A program made the translations under genes and the position numbers. A model generated the notes under the pieces. It was not told the origin of the DNA and ran no database searches. It was given only the letters and a program-made list of their open reading frames with translations. Of a stretch of DNA of 64,000 nucleotides, positions 1-8,299 are shown in pieces (the stretch's first letter is position 1; every line of letters starts with the position of its first letter). The stretch comes from Selenomonas ruminantium subsp. lactilytica TAM6421. Lineage in GTDB: Bacteria > Bacillota > Negativicutes > Selenomonadales > Selenomonadaceae. The stretch lies in assembly GCF_000284095.1 (NCBI RefSeq), contig NC_017076.1, positions 1 to 64,000 on the forward strand. Direction: 5' to 3'.

Positions 1-975
1 ATGCCGGGATTGACATACCGAAAGTCCATCGGAGCAACATTATCCACTGACAATGTCGCAAAGCTAAAAGAGATGGCAAAAAACAGTGGACAGCCCCAAA
101 CCAGAATTTTGGACCAGGCGGTAGACGCACTATATCAGAAGGAGATTGAAACCATGGAAAATGCTCCAAAGCACAAGGGAATCGCCATAAGTATTGCCAA
201 CAATAAAGGTGGCGTCGGTAAAACTACCTCAGCAGCTGCTTTCGCTGACCTCCTTTCCAAAAGAGGAAAAAAAGTCCTGCTAATTGATGCAGACCCCCAG
301 GGAAATCTCTCCGGCCGTTTCGGCTTCAGCACCAGCGACCCTCAACCAAATTACCTGGGTGCATTGATTGAAGACCGTATGGGCAACGATGAGCATCATC
401 CTTTAGAAAACTATATCCAGCACCTTGACGAGTTTCCCCGTATTGATATCATCATCAGTGACCTGCGGCTGGATGGTACCTACAACCAGCTCAGCTCCGA
501 CAGCATCAACTCCGCCATCATGTTCAAAGGCATCATCCATGAGGCCAGAGCCATGGACAAGTATGACTATATAATCATTGATGCCCGGCCCGCTCTCAAT
601 AATGAAGTTGGCTCTGCCTTCATTGGCTCTGACTATGTAGTCATCCCCATCGAGGCAGCATACGATTCTGTCATCGGTGCAAACTCCATGGTTGCCTTCA
701 TGACTAAATCCCGGGCACTGAACGAAAATCTGAAGCTGCTGGGTGTATTCTTCAATAAGGTCGTAGACCGCACTACATCGTTCCATGAATTGCTCCCCAT
801 GGTCAAGGGCCATTGGGATTCAGCTTTATTTGAGACCAAAGTTCCCAGAGCTCAGGACGTTGTAAACGCAGAAAATGCCGGAATGCCTGTTACCTTTAAA
901 TATCCCAGCTGCAAGGCATCCAAGGCCTATTCCAAACTTATTGATGAGGTGGTGAAACGTCTTGAGGAAAATTGA
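1..975 (+). CDS. parA: ParA partition ATPase with N-terminal RHH-like segment
   Basis: Walker-type ATPase that would drive segregation of this replicon together with ParB. The deviant Walker A motif KGGVGKTT is near residues 70-77, followed by the Walker A-prime motif LLIDADPQGN near 94-103 and the Walker B region YIIIDARPAL near 190-200. Residues 1-50 precede the ATPase core and read as a ribbon-helix-helix fold (a short strand KSIGATLS, then two helices), so the protein may bind its own promoter. The window begins exactly at this ATG, so the upstream promoter is not visible; an internal ATG at 154 would give a ParA without the extension. The 3' end overlaps parB by 14 bases, which implies translational coupling. 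Confidence 0.93.
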   Translation: MPGLTYRKSIGATLSTDNVAKLKEMAKNSGQPQTRILDQAVDALYQKEIETMENAPKHKGIAISIANNKGGVGKTTSAAAFADLLSKRGKKVLLIDADPQGNLSGRFGFSTSDPQPNYLGALIEDRMGNDEHHPLENYIQHLDEFPRIDIIISDLRLDGTYNQLSSDSINSAIMFKGIIHEARAMDKYDYIIIDARPALNNEVGSAFIGSDYVVIPIEAAYDSVIGANSMVAFMTKSRALNENLKLLGVFFNKVVDRTTSFHELLPMVKGHWDSALFETKVPRAQDVVNAENAGMPVTFKYPSCKASKAYSKLIDEVVKRLEEN

Positions 976-2038
976 TTTTCATCCAACAGATGCCAAACCT
1001 GAAGATATAAAAGAGCAGATTGGCATCAGCAAAAAGTTCGAAAATGCGGAACTGAAGGCCAAACTCCAGCAGCTTATTGATACTCCCCCTTCTAAAGAGC
1101 AGATACCAGAAGCCACGGAAGAAAGCAGTGTAGATATTTCCGACACGTTGGAAAGGATAGCTGGTACCTCGGGAGCCTACGCTAAAATTGAGCGTAGCAA
1201 GCTGGTTCCTACCCCTGATGACTGGAATCAATTTACCGAAATCTCTGAGGACAAAAAAATCCTGATGGCAGAAAGTATTTACTACAATGGCCTTTTGCAG
1301 CCTATCGTTGTACGTTCCATCAGTGAGGATAACAGCCAGTTCCAGATTCTCGCAGGCAATACCCGCAACTCGCTCTATGGTATGCTCTACGAAATAACCA
1401 ATGATGAGAAGTACCTCTCCATTGAGGCAAAGATATACTGGTATGGCGAGCTTACCGATAATCAGGCCCGTGAAATCGTAACCGACACCAACTATGTCCA
1501 GAGAGCCAACTTGTCTGCCCGCGACCGTGCCTTCTGCATCCATAACAAGATAGAAATGCTAAAGGGCCGGAGAGAGTCCGACATCATGAACAAGGTCGCC
1601 GAACAAATGAACATCAAACGTTCCACGGTCTTCTATTGGGACAAAATAGCCAAGCTCATCCCCGAGTTCTTCGACATGTTCCAGAATGATGAAATATCAC
1701 TGAAGGCCTCCAGTCGTCTGGCTTCCTTCCCTCAGAATATTCAGCGTGAGCTTTATGAAATGCGTGACCTTCTTACTGACGAGGTAATTATGAAGGTTCC
1801 CGCAAAGACGGTACACAATGAGATTATCGCCAAGTTTCACGAGGTTATTGATGCCCTCAGTGCTCCTGCTCCCTCCTACTCTCTGGAAGCAATGTGGGAA
1901 GAGGATGGCCATCTGATGTTCAAGACAAAAGAAAAACCGCCTGAAGATTGTGAACCTGTCTTGTTATATCTCCCCAAAAACAAACTTAAAACATTTCTGA
2001 AGAATTACGAGGACTTCATCCTCAAAAACTTCTCCTAA
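962..2038 (+). CDS. parB: ParB-like partition protein
   Basis: Centromere-binding partner of ParA, 358 residues. The start is a TTG at 962 inside the end of parA, in the -1 register, giving MRKIDFHPTD. A ParB N-terminal nuclease-like fold is visible around residues 75-190 (ILMAESIYYNGLLQPIVVRS, then LAGNTR), followed by a helix-turn-helix region (MNKVAEQMNIKRSTVFYWDK) near 215-240 that would contact parS. No parS site was recognised. The gene ends just before the iteron field, so parAB, origin and initiator form one maintenance block. Confidence 0.9.
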   Translation: MRKIDFHPTDAKPEDIKEQIGISKKFENAELKAKLQQLIDTPPSKEQIPEATEESSVDISDTLERIAGTSGAYAKIERSKLVPTPDDWNQFTEISEDKKILMAESIYYNGLLQPIVVRSISEDNSQFQILAGNTRNSLYGMLYEITNDEKYLSIEAKIYWYGELTDNQAREIVTDTNYVQRANLSARDRAFCIHNKIEMLKGRRESDIMNKVAEQMNIKRSTVFYWDKIAKLIPEFFDMFQNDEISLKASSRLASFPQNIQRELYEMRDLLTDEVIMKVPAKTVHNEIIAKFHEVIDALSAPAPSYSLEAMWEEDGHLMFKTKEKPPEDCEPVLLYLPKNKLKTFLKNYEDFILKNFS

Positions 2039-2137
2039 ACTCCTATCTCAAAGGTACCTAATTGGGTTGCACAACTTTTTTAGGTACCTTTATCGTCAAA
2101 TTACAACAAATCTAGGTACCTTTCAACACTTCCGCCC

Positions 2138-2169
2138 TGTGTATAACTCTGTGGATAAAATGTGGATAA
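2138..2169. promoter_or_regulatory. Cluster of three DnaA boxes in the origin
   Basis: TGTGTATAA (2138-2146), TGTGGATAA (2150-2158) and TGTGGATAA (2161-2169) are DnaA boxes in the same orientation, 11-12 bp apart. They lie between iterons, as expected for a Rep plus DnaA dependent origin. Confidence 0.8.
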
Positions 2170-2584
2170 ATTATTCATCTCAACAAATGTTGGTACCTTT
2201 CTTCAACCAATCCAGGTACCTTTACCATTTTCTTTCAACCAATCTTGGTACCTTTACCAGTCTGCTTTTCATTCCCGGAAAACCTTAAAACCCGCTAATT
2301 ACGCGGTTTCTGGCACTTGAAGCATTACAAATACCTCTCCACGTTTTGCCATTTCAACCAAACTAGGTACCTTTCAAACATCATAAAAGTACCCAAAAAC
2401 GGCTAATTCACGCCATTCACAGCTATTTTCGCGTTTCAACGAATCTGGGTACCTTTCAACGAATCTGGGTACCTTTCAACGAATCCTGGTACCTTTCGGT
2501 TTTGCATTATCCCTCTTAATCGCAGAAAACCCCAGTAATGACGCGGCCTTCCACCACTTCAACCAAATCTGGTACCTTTGCCCC

Positions 2585-2617
2585 CTATATATTATATTTT
2601 TTATTAAATATATAATA
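2585..2617. other. AT-rich stretch, probable DNA unwinding element
   Basis: About 33 bases made almost only of A and T, lying between the last two iterons and just before the initiator gene. Position and composition fit the strand-opening site of an iteron origin. A -10-like TATAAT at 2695-2700 for rep follows downstream. Confidence 0.6.
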
Positions 2618-2718
2618 CGCACACGCGAGGAAAGGTACCCAGATTTGTTGCGTTCATACCTTGAAAGTTTTACTCCCCTTCGCCTATAATAAACCTAAAG
2701 ATTGACCATTATGGAGTA

Positions 2719-4101
2719 ATGAGCATGCAAACACACTTAGAAAGCCCTGTCTTTCTTCAAGTCATAGGTAACAATTACGCCAAATTGGCAGAGAGATTTG
2801 CTTCTGCTCCTTATGAGCTTACATCCACACAGCTCAAAGCATGGATTGTTTTTGTTGCTACTCTCGACCCCGACAACGACGATGGTTCTAATATTTATCG
2901 CCTCAATGCTTTTGATATTGCAGATAAGCTGGGTATCGATAAAAGAAAAGCACGTGGTACAATCGTTGCAGATATTTTTGCTGACCTTTCTACGAAAGGT
3001 ATTCGCAAAAAGAGTGCAGCTGACTCTCGTGGTGAAAAGAATGTCTTTACAGCAAATTTCGTATCCGGCGTTGCATACGACAGAAATACGCACATCCTCC
3101 AACTGGAGATTCCGCAGATGATGCGTCCCTATTTATTTGCTCTAAAGGAAGGAGCATATCTGTCTCTGGATTCAAAAGACATTGTAGCCCTTGATACCGT
3201 CCCTGCTATTCGCATCTACATCTATCTTAAAAATTTAGACCGTCAAGGCATAAACGAGGTATCCTTGGAAGAGTTTCGCCAGGGGATTGGTGCTACGTCT
3301 TCTTACTATGATTCTTTCAAACAGTTCAAGGCTAAAGTCATTAAACCTGCTGTAAAGGAAATCCATAAACACACGGACTATAAAGACTTCTTCATAGAGG
3401 ATAATGGCAGGCCGGGAGTAAAGGCCACCAGAATTAGCTTTGGTTTCTACGCAAATCTCAGCAATGACGATTTGCTACAGTCCATGAGTCCTGCTCAAGC
3501 AACTATCTGCAAGAAGTTTTCTACCGCTGTTCAAATGGTCATGATACTGGCTCTTGAGCACGGCTTTGACCCCTCTTATATTGATAAAAAATTGGATGGC
3601 GTTCCAGATGATTGCATCATTGCAAATTTTCACTATGTAATGTATGAAATCATTGCTAAAGATAAGAAAAAAGGCAAGGATAAGGGCAAGGATATTTACG
3701 GTAAGTATTTCCTCAAGGCAGTGACAGAACATTGGGCCGAACAAAATGACAAGTTTGATGAAATGCTCGGCAGGGAGAAAGCTCGCAAACAGAACGTTGA
3801 AGCAAGGAAACAAGTAGCTCAAGCTCAGGAGCAGGATGAGGTTACTAACTCTGCTCTTTATTACAACCAAAAGGCCAAAGAGTATCTGGAGAATATCTCC
3901 AAGGAACCTTTTGGGTTGAGCAGCTTTATAAGCAAGAATGCGTTACAGCTTAATGCAATGGCTGGTAAAAAAGAGTTTAATATTCAGCATGCATTGACCG
4001 GCAAGAAGAATTATAGGGAATATAAGATTTTGGTGAACTTTATAACGGCGAAAATGACACTGAAAGAGATTGATATTCCATCTCAAGGAGAATTATTTTA
4101 A
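2719..4101 (+). CDS. Replication initiator protein, Rep_3 (RepB) family
   Basis: Initiator of theta replication that binds the adjacent iterons. The N-terminal winged-helix domain spans about residues 10-130 and the second about 140-250 (for example LSLDSKDIVALDTVPAIRIY, then ISFGFYANLS), the usual order of the family. At 460 residues it is longer than the typical 300-350. The extra C-terminal part is lysine-rich with a coiled-coil look (KARKQNVEARKQVAQAQEQ). Two starts, ATG at 2719 and 2725, are close together; GGAG at 2713-2716 is better spaced for 2725. Codon use is more AT-rich than the later genes. Confidence 0.9.
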   Translation: MSMQTHLESPVFLQVIGNNYAKLAERFASAPYELTSTQLKAWIVFVATLDPDNDDGSNIYRLNAFDIADKLGIDKRKARGTIVADIFADLSTKGIRKKSAADSRGEKNVFTANFVSGVAYDRNTHILQLEIPQMMRPYLFALKEGAYLSLDSKDIVALDTVPAIRIYIYLKNLDRQGINEVSLEEFRQGIGATSSYYDSFKQFKAKVIKPAVKEIHKHTDYKDFFIEDNGRPGVKATRISFGFYANLSNDDLLQSMSPAQATICKKFSTAVQMVMILALEHGFDPSYIDKKLDGVPDDCIIANFHYVMYEIIAKDKKKGKDKGKDIYGKYFLKAVTEHWAEQNDKFDEMLGREKARKQNVEARKQVAQAQEQDEVTNSALYYNQKAKEYLENISKEPFGLSSFISKNALQLNAMAGKKEFNIQHALTGKKNYREYKILVNFITAKMTLKEIDIPSQGELF

Positions 4102-4205
4102 AAAGCCTAATGCAGGTTGAAGAATATAAGTGACCCAATTGAAGTGATAAACTAAAGTTGTAACACCAGTGACTAATAAAATATAATATCCTTGGAGGTT
4201 TTATT

Positions 4206-4490
4206 ATGCCACAACATTACGACGAAACATTTAAAAAGCAGATTGTCCGCCTTCGGCTTGAAGAAGGCCGATCTATAAGAAGCATCATTGAAGAGTATGG
4301 AATGTCAAAAGCCAGCATTATCAACTGGTGCAACGAATTTCGCGAAGAATGCCAGAACAATCCTGAAAGCCAGAATGAATACGACTCCATGAAAGAAATA
4401 CGTAAGCTCAGAAAGGAAATGGAAGAACTTAGAAAGGAGAATCTTTTCCTAAAAAAAGCAGCGGCATTCTTTGCAAAGGAAATCGATTAG
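4206..4490 (+). CDS. IS3-family transposase OrfA
   Basis: 94-residue helix-turn-helix subunit (RSIRSIIEEYGMSKASIINW) followed by a leucine-zipper coiled coil (IRKLRKEMEELRKENLFLKK). The gene contains an A7G run at 4451-4458 where ribosomes can slip -1 into the orfB frame. That frame is open from the slip site through RLEAYRFIQEHHHEFGVRW, so the active transposase is probably an OrfAB fusion. A GGAGG ribosome binding site lies just upstream (about 4193). Confidence 0.92.
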   Translation: MPQHYDETFKKQIVRLRLEEGRSIRSIIEEYGMSKASIINWCNEFREECQNNPESQNEYDSMKEIRKLRKEMEELRKENLFLKKAAAFFAKEID

Positions 4491-4531
4491 AGGCTTATCG
4501 GTTCATCCAAGAACATCATCATGAATTTGGC

Positions 4532-5359
4532 GTGCGCTGGTTGTTGCGTAAATTCAACATTTGCCCCAATGCCTACTACAACTTCCTGAAAAACAGGAAG
4601 TCTGCTTATCGTGCCCAGAAACAGCGTGTGCTCAAGGAAATCACCACGATATACCACGAGCATAACGGTGTGGATGGTTACCGCAGCATGCAGATTTTCT
4701 TGAAACGGAAGCATGTTCATCTTAGTGCCCTTATTGTTCATCAGTACATGAATAAGGAGCTGAATCTTCATGCCATTGTTCGAAGGAAGAAGCCGAATTA
4801 CCAGAAAGGCACAGTACACAAGGTTTTTGATAATCTGTTGAACCAGGATTTCCAGGCAGAACAGATTAACCAGAAATGGGCTACTGACTTTACATATCTT
4901 TTCCTGAAGGATGGCAGCGTACGGTATAATTGCTCCGTAATCGATCTGCATGACCGCAGCGTGGTATCCAGCATTACGGACAGGAACATTACCACCGACC
5001 TGGCTATCCGTACAGTAAAGAAGGCACTGGAAGCCCAGACATCCATAAGTAAAAATCTGATTCTGCATTCGGACCAGGGATCTCAGTTCACTTCAAAGGA
5101 ATTTACCGAATTCTGTGAATCGGCAGGTATTACCCAAAGTATGAGCAAGGCTGGCTATCCATATGATAATGCTCCGATGGAGCGCTACTTCAATACGCTA
5201 AAGAATGAATGGATTTACCTGCATGACTATCTGGCAGAGGACGATCTTTATGCATCTGTTGAAGAGTTCGCTTATGTCTGGTATAACCATGTGCGGCCAC
5301 ATTCATATAATGGTTACAAGACTCCGTTCGAAGCCAGGACAGGAATCAGCAATTATTAA
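4532..5359 (+). CDS. IS3-family transposase OrfB (DDE integrase)
   Basis: Catalytic subunit with the rve fold. The DDE triad is visible: Asp in WATDFTYLF, Asp in LHSDQGSQF, and Glu in APMERYFNTLKNE. An HTH_21-like segment with HNGVDGYRSM lies before it. The ATG at 4532 is only the first in-frame ATG; expression probably depends on -1 frameshifting from orfA, because no good ribosome binding site precedes it. The reading frame is intact, so the element may still be mobile. Confidence 0.92.
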   Translation: MRWLLRKFNICPNAYYNFLKNRKSAYRAQKQRVLKEITTIYHEHNGVDGYRSMQIFLKRKHVHLSALIVHQYMNKELNLHAIVRRKKPNYQKGTVHKVFDNLLNQDFQAEQINQKWATDFTYLFLKDGSVRYNCSVIDLHDRSVVSSITDRNITTDLAIRTVKKALEAQTSISKNLILHSDQGSQFTSKEFTEFCESAGITQSMSKAGYPYDNAPMERYFNTLKNEWIYLHDYLAEDDLYASVEEFAYVWYNHVRPHSYNGYKTPFEARTGISNY

Positions 5360-5393
5360 GACACAAGTGTTACAAAAATGCTTGACCACTACA

Positions 5394-5654
5394 ATTGGGC
5401 TAACAGACGGATATGACATGCCTGACGATGAAAAGAAAAAAGCTCTGTACAGCAAAGTACAAGAGCTTGTCCTTCAATTTCAAGAATCCAAAGGATCTAT
5501 AATCTGCCGGGAGCTGTTGGGGTTAGAACAGAAGCATGACCAGCCCATACCATCTAAGCGTACAAAGGAAAATTATGCTGAGCGCCCCTGCGCAGATTTT
5601 TGCGCAACAGCAGCTGCGCTTTTTGAAAAGAATTATCTACAATCCAAGCAATAA
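5394..5654 (+). pseudogene. 3' remnant of a C_GCAxxG_C_C family gene
   Basis: Encodes about 86 residues from IGLTDGYDMPDDEKKKALYS to the stop, matching the C-terminal half of the intact paralogue at 36040-36528 nearly residue for residue (CRELLGLEQKHDQP, ERPCADFCATAAA). The N-terminal half with the family-defining cysteines is missing because the IS3 element ends exactly here. The reading frame is otherwise open and continuous with IS sequence. It overlaps the convergent peptidase gene by 22 bp. Confidence 0.85.
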
Positions 5655-6697
5655 GACAGATATTCCTCATCATCCATTTGAGATGAAGTTATCGCCCGTT
5701 CTATGGCTTTGGCCATTACTTCTGCCGCCAGTGTTCCTGCCATATTGACGTCAGCCGTTACCTGCTCGCCGCAGGAGGAGGCATAAACCGTATCCCCATC
5801 TGTCAGCGTCCCCACGGGATTGATGCATCTGGCATAGGCATTGCCAGCCTGCTGGGCGATACGGGTGAGCTGCGCCTTTTCAAACCTGCCATTGGTGATG
5901 ATTGCACCAATGGTGGTGTTGGTGCGGGATGGCAAATCTTTTGGGGCAGCAATCTTGTAAAACGCCCTGGTGCTATCTATGTATTCCGTGCGGGATTCAT
6001 TCATGAGCCCGGCAATCTTCCGTCCCTCCGCATAGACATCCCCCATAGCATTTACCACTACAACGGCTCCTATCTTCAAATCCCCTATCTGCATGGCATA
6101 ATAGCCAATCCCGCTTTTCTGTGATTGCTTCATGCCGCACATTTTCCCCACGGTGGCTCCCGTACCTGCACCAATCGAGCCGCTTTGGGGATTATTCTTT
6201 TTTAGGGCATTAAGACATGCCTCATAACCCATGGCTTTATCCGGACGAACAGTTGCGCTCCCATAGGAAAGGTCATAGATGCAGCTTTGCACCACCAAAG
6301 GCACTAAGGCAAAACCTGTGTCTAAGCCAATGCCATTTTCCTCCAAGCAGGCCATTACGCCATCTGCTGCCGCCAAGCCGTAGGCGCTCCCACCACTAAG
6401 GACGATAGCATGTATGCCAATGTCCTCTCTGGTGGGTTCAAGGACAGGAGTCTCCCGGGAGGCAGGGCCGCCGCTGCTGATATCAATGCCAGTTTTTGCC
6501 CCTTTGGGAAAGCAAAGCACAGTAACACCCGTCTTGCCCTCATTGTTCTGGGCATTTCCCACGCAGGCCCCGTCTATAGACCCCAAAGGGATTTTCTTGG
6601 CCTGAATTTCCATCCCATGCACCTCCCCGCCAGCTGATATCATCGCTATTGAACACAGCAGCAGGGCTGCATTTTTCATAAGCTTCTTCAAGTACAT
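5633..6697 (-). CDS. Secreted P1-family (S58, DmpA-like) aminopeptidase
   Basis: Autoprocessing N-terminal nucleophile hydrolase of the DmpA/BapA group, cleaving N-terminal amino acids or beta-peptides. Seen: SGGPASRETPVLEP near the substrate region, ATVGKMCGMKQSQKSGIG, and NTTIGAIITN, where self-cleavage would free the catalytic Thr of the second subunit. The start is set at ATG 6697 (MYLKKLMKNAALLLCS) because a GGAGAT site lies 8 bases upstream and a signal peptide follows. The frame stays open to 6820 but that part has no support. The signal peptide places it in the periplasm or outside. Mature length fits the family (about 330). Confidence 0.85.
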   Translation of the reverse strand: MYLKKLMKNAALLLCSIAMISAGGEVHGMEIQAKKIPLGSIDGACVGNAQNNEGKTGVTVLCFPKGAKTGIDISSGGPASRETPVLEPTREDIGIHAIVLSGGSAYGLAAADGVMACLEENGIGLDTGFALVPLVVQSCIYDLSYGSATVRPDKAMGYEACLNALKKNNPQSGSIGAGTGATVGKMCGMKQSQKSGIGYYAMQIGDLKIGAVVVVNAMGDVYAEGRKIAGLMNESRTEYIDSTRAFYKIAAPKDLPSRTNTTIGAIITNGRFEKAQLTRIAQQAGNAYARCINPVGTLTDGDTVYASSCGEQVTADVNMAGTLAAEVMAKAIERAITSSQMDDEEYLSYCLDCR

Positions 6698-6850
6698 AAA
6701 GGAAATCTCCCTGTTCTTATGGCACCAGTCAGCAAGTTGCTGCTGCGGTAAATCCTTCTTCCCGATGAGCGTATGGAATCTGTCGGGCAGACCAGAACGC
6801 AAAGATGACAGCCCACACATCTTTTATGTTTCATGGACAAGTTTAGCGCA

Positions 6851-8212
6851 TCACCCCACCAACCCATTCAAAATCAAAAGACCAATAAGACCGATTGCCC
6901 AAGCTATCGTACTCGATACTGAATACAGACGAAGTTGCTCGCTACCTTCTGTGATGCCTATGGAGCGATTCACCACCCAGAAAAAACTGTCGTTGAAATA
7001 AGAATAAAAGAGCGAGCCTACACATGCCCCCAGTGCGGCAAAGAGGGGATTAACCGACATATTCGCAATTATAGGTGCCGTTATCGAAGCCGCCGTTATC
7101 ATAGCAACGGTGCCACTACCCTGAATGAAACGCACCACGGTAGAAATTACGAAGGGCAAAAGAACGGCAGGTATGTTCCACAAAATCATACTTTCCGCGA
7201 TGACTTGACCCACGCCGCAGTCGCGAATCAACATGCCCAAGGCACCGCCGCTCCCCGTTATGAGCATGATTATCCCCGCGGACTTCATACCGTTTTCCAT
7301 CTTGGCCAAAACCTGTTTACGGTCAAGACTGCCCGCCAATCCGTGTAGGGCTATAAGAAAGCCGATGCCAACCGCGATGACCGGCGAGCCCAAAAACGCG
7401 ATGAAAGCGAAAGCGCCCTCCTTCATACCCATAGTCGCAGTGACATTGCCAAGCAAGATAAGAATTATTGGCGCGACTATCGGCGCAAAAGAAATAAAAG
7501 AGTTCGGCAGATTGGCCTCTTCATACACATCGTTTCTCAAATTGGAAACGTAGTTGCTGTCCCGTGTCCAGCCACCGTCGTCCTTGGGGATTTGCCAAAT
7601 TTTCTCGCCGATGTATTTAGCAAAGACGAGCGAGCCAAACATCATCGGCACTGACAGGACAAGCCCCCAGAGAATGAGAGAGCCGACATCGATTCCAAAA
7701 ATTCCGGCCACCCCGACGGGACCGGGTGTCGGCGGGACAAGAGAGTGCGTAATAACAAGCCCTGTTGCCAACGCCAGGCCGATAGAAACGATGGACTTGC
7801 GGCTGGTGGCGGAAATTGCTTTGGCAAGGGGAGTAAGAATGATAAAGGCAGAGTCGCAAAATATTGGAATAGACACAAGAAAACCGGTGATTGCCATAGC
7901 TAGTTCCTCGTGGCCTTTGCCGAAAAGTTTCAAGAAGCAAAGTGCCATTCGCTTGGCCGCTCCCGAAACTTCAAAAAGACGCCCCATCATCACGCCGAAG
8001 CCGATGATGATGCCGATACTGCCCAGTGTGATGCCGAACCCCTTGGTTATGCTGCCGACTATCTTGTCGTACTCGATTCCACCCACCAAGCCGACAATAA
8101 TCGTGGCAAGGATAAGGGCAAGAAACGTATGAATTTTTGTCTTTATAATCATCCAAATGAGAACAATTATACCGACGGCAAGACCTACAAGAACTTGTTG
8201 CTCTTGCGACAT
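6851..8212 (-). CDS. GntP-family gluconate/sugar-acid permease
   Basis: 453-residue polytopic membrane protein of the GntP family of proton symporters for gluconate and related hydroxy acids. The sequence has about 12 hydrophobic segments and the family signature around HSLVPPTPGPVGVAGIFGID, plus IPIFCDSAFIIL in the first half and SITAPIIANM in the second. The substrate cannot be read from sequence. The nearest sugar-acid gene is a glycerate kinase far away at 48.3 kb. The gene stands alone on the minus strand between two exported hydrolases. Confidence 0.9.
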   Translation of the reverse strand: MSQEQQVLVGLAVGIIVLIWMIIKTKIHTFLALILATIIVGLVGGIEYDKIVGSITKGFGITLGSIGIIIGFGVMMGRLFEVSGAAKRMALCFLKLFGKGHEELAMAITGFLVSIPIFCDSAFIILTPLAKAISATSRKSIVSIGLALATGLVITHSLVPPTPGPVGVAGIFGIDVGSLILWGLVLSVPMMFGSLVFAKYIGEKIWQIPKDDGGWTRDSNYVSNLRNDVYEEANLPNSFISFAPIVAPIILILLGNVTATMGMKEGAFAFIAFLGSPVIAVGIGFLIALHGLAGSLDRKQVLAKMENGMKSAGIIMLITGSGGALGMLIRDCGVGQVIAESMILWNIPAVLLPFVISTVVRFIQGSGTVAMITAASITAPIIANMSVNPLFAALGACVGSLFYSYFNDSFFWVVNRSIGITEGSEQLRLYSVSSTIAWAIGLIGLLILNGLVG

Positions 8213-8299
8213 GTTTTACCACTCCTGTTACGATATAAAAAATAAGCGCTTTTTCCCAGCCACTTTACTCTGCAACCCCCAAAAAAATTCCTGCGATTT

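Larger units (their letters stand above)
2041..2654. repeat. Iteron array of the plasmid origin
   Basis: Twelve copies of a unit close to TTCAACnAATCTnGGTACCTTT, each centred on a KpnI-type GGTACC. GGTACC starts at 2053, 2083, 2115, 2192, 2215, 2247, 2366, 2448, 2468, 2488, 2571 and 2634. The first and last copies are inverted relative to the rest. Three copies (2434-2497) are perfect-spacing tandem repeats with a 20-bp period, about two helical turns. The initiator gene starts 65 bp downstream, so these are the likely Rep binding sites, with the inverted copy at 2634 placed to autorepress rep. A second motif, TAATnACGCGG-like, recurs at about 2295, 2403 and 2536. Confidence 0.9.
4134..5399 (+). 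mobile_element. IS3-family insertion sequence
   Basis: A 1.27-kb element with orfA and orfB. The terminal inverted repeats start CCCAATTG on the left (4134) and end CAATTGGG on the right (5399); inside, both ends carry TTGTAACAC near base 30. No target duplication is seen. The right flank is the 3' part of a broken gene whose 5' part is absent on the left, so the insertion was accompanied by a deletion or later recombination. Confidence 0.88.

Noticed and set aside
403-813. 136-residue ORF antisense to parA
   Set aside because: No ribosome binding site and it is a mirror of a strongly supported gene in another frame.
2041-2654. Possible CRISPR array
   Set aside because: The repeats are about 20-22 bp with irregular spacers of 0 to 100 bp, some inverted, beside a Rep gene and with no cas genes. 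They are iterons.
7554-8132. 192-residue plus-strand ORF opposite the GntP permease
   Set aside because: Proline/serine-rich shadow produced by the membrane-protein codons on the other strand.
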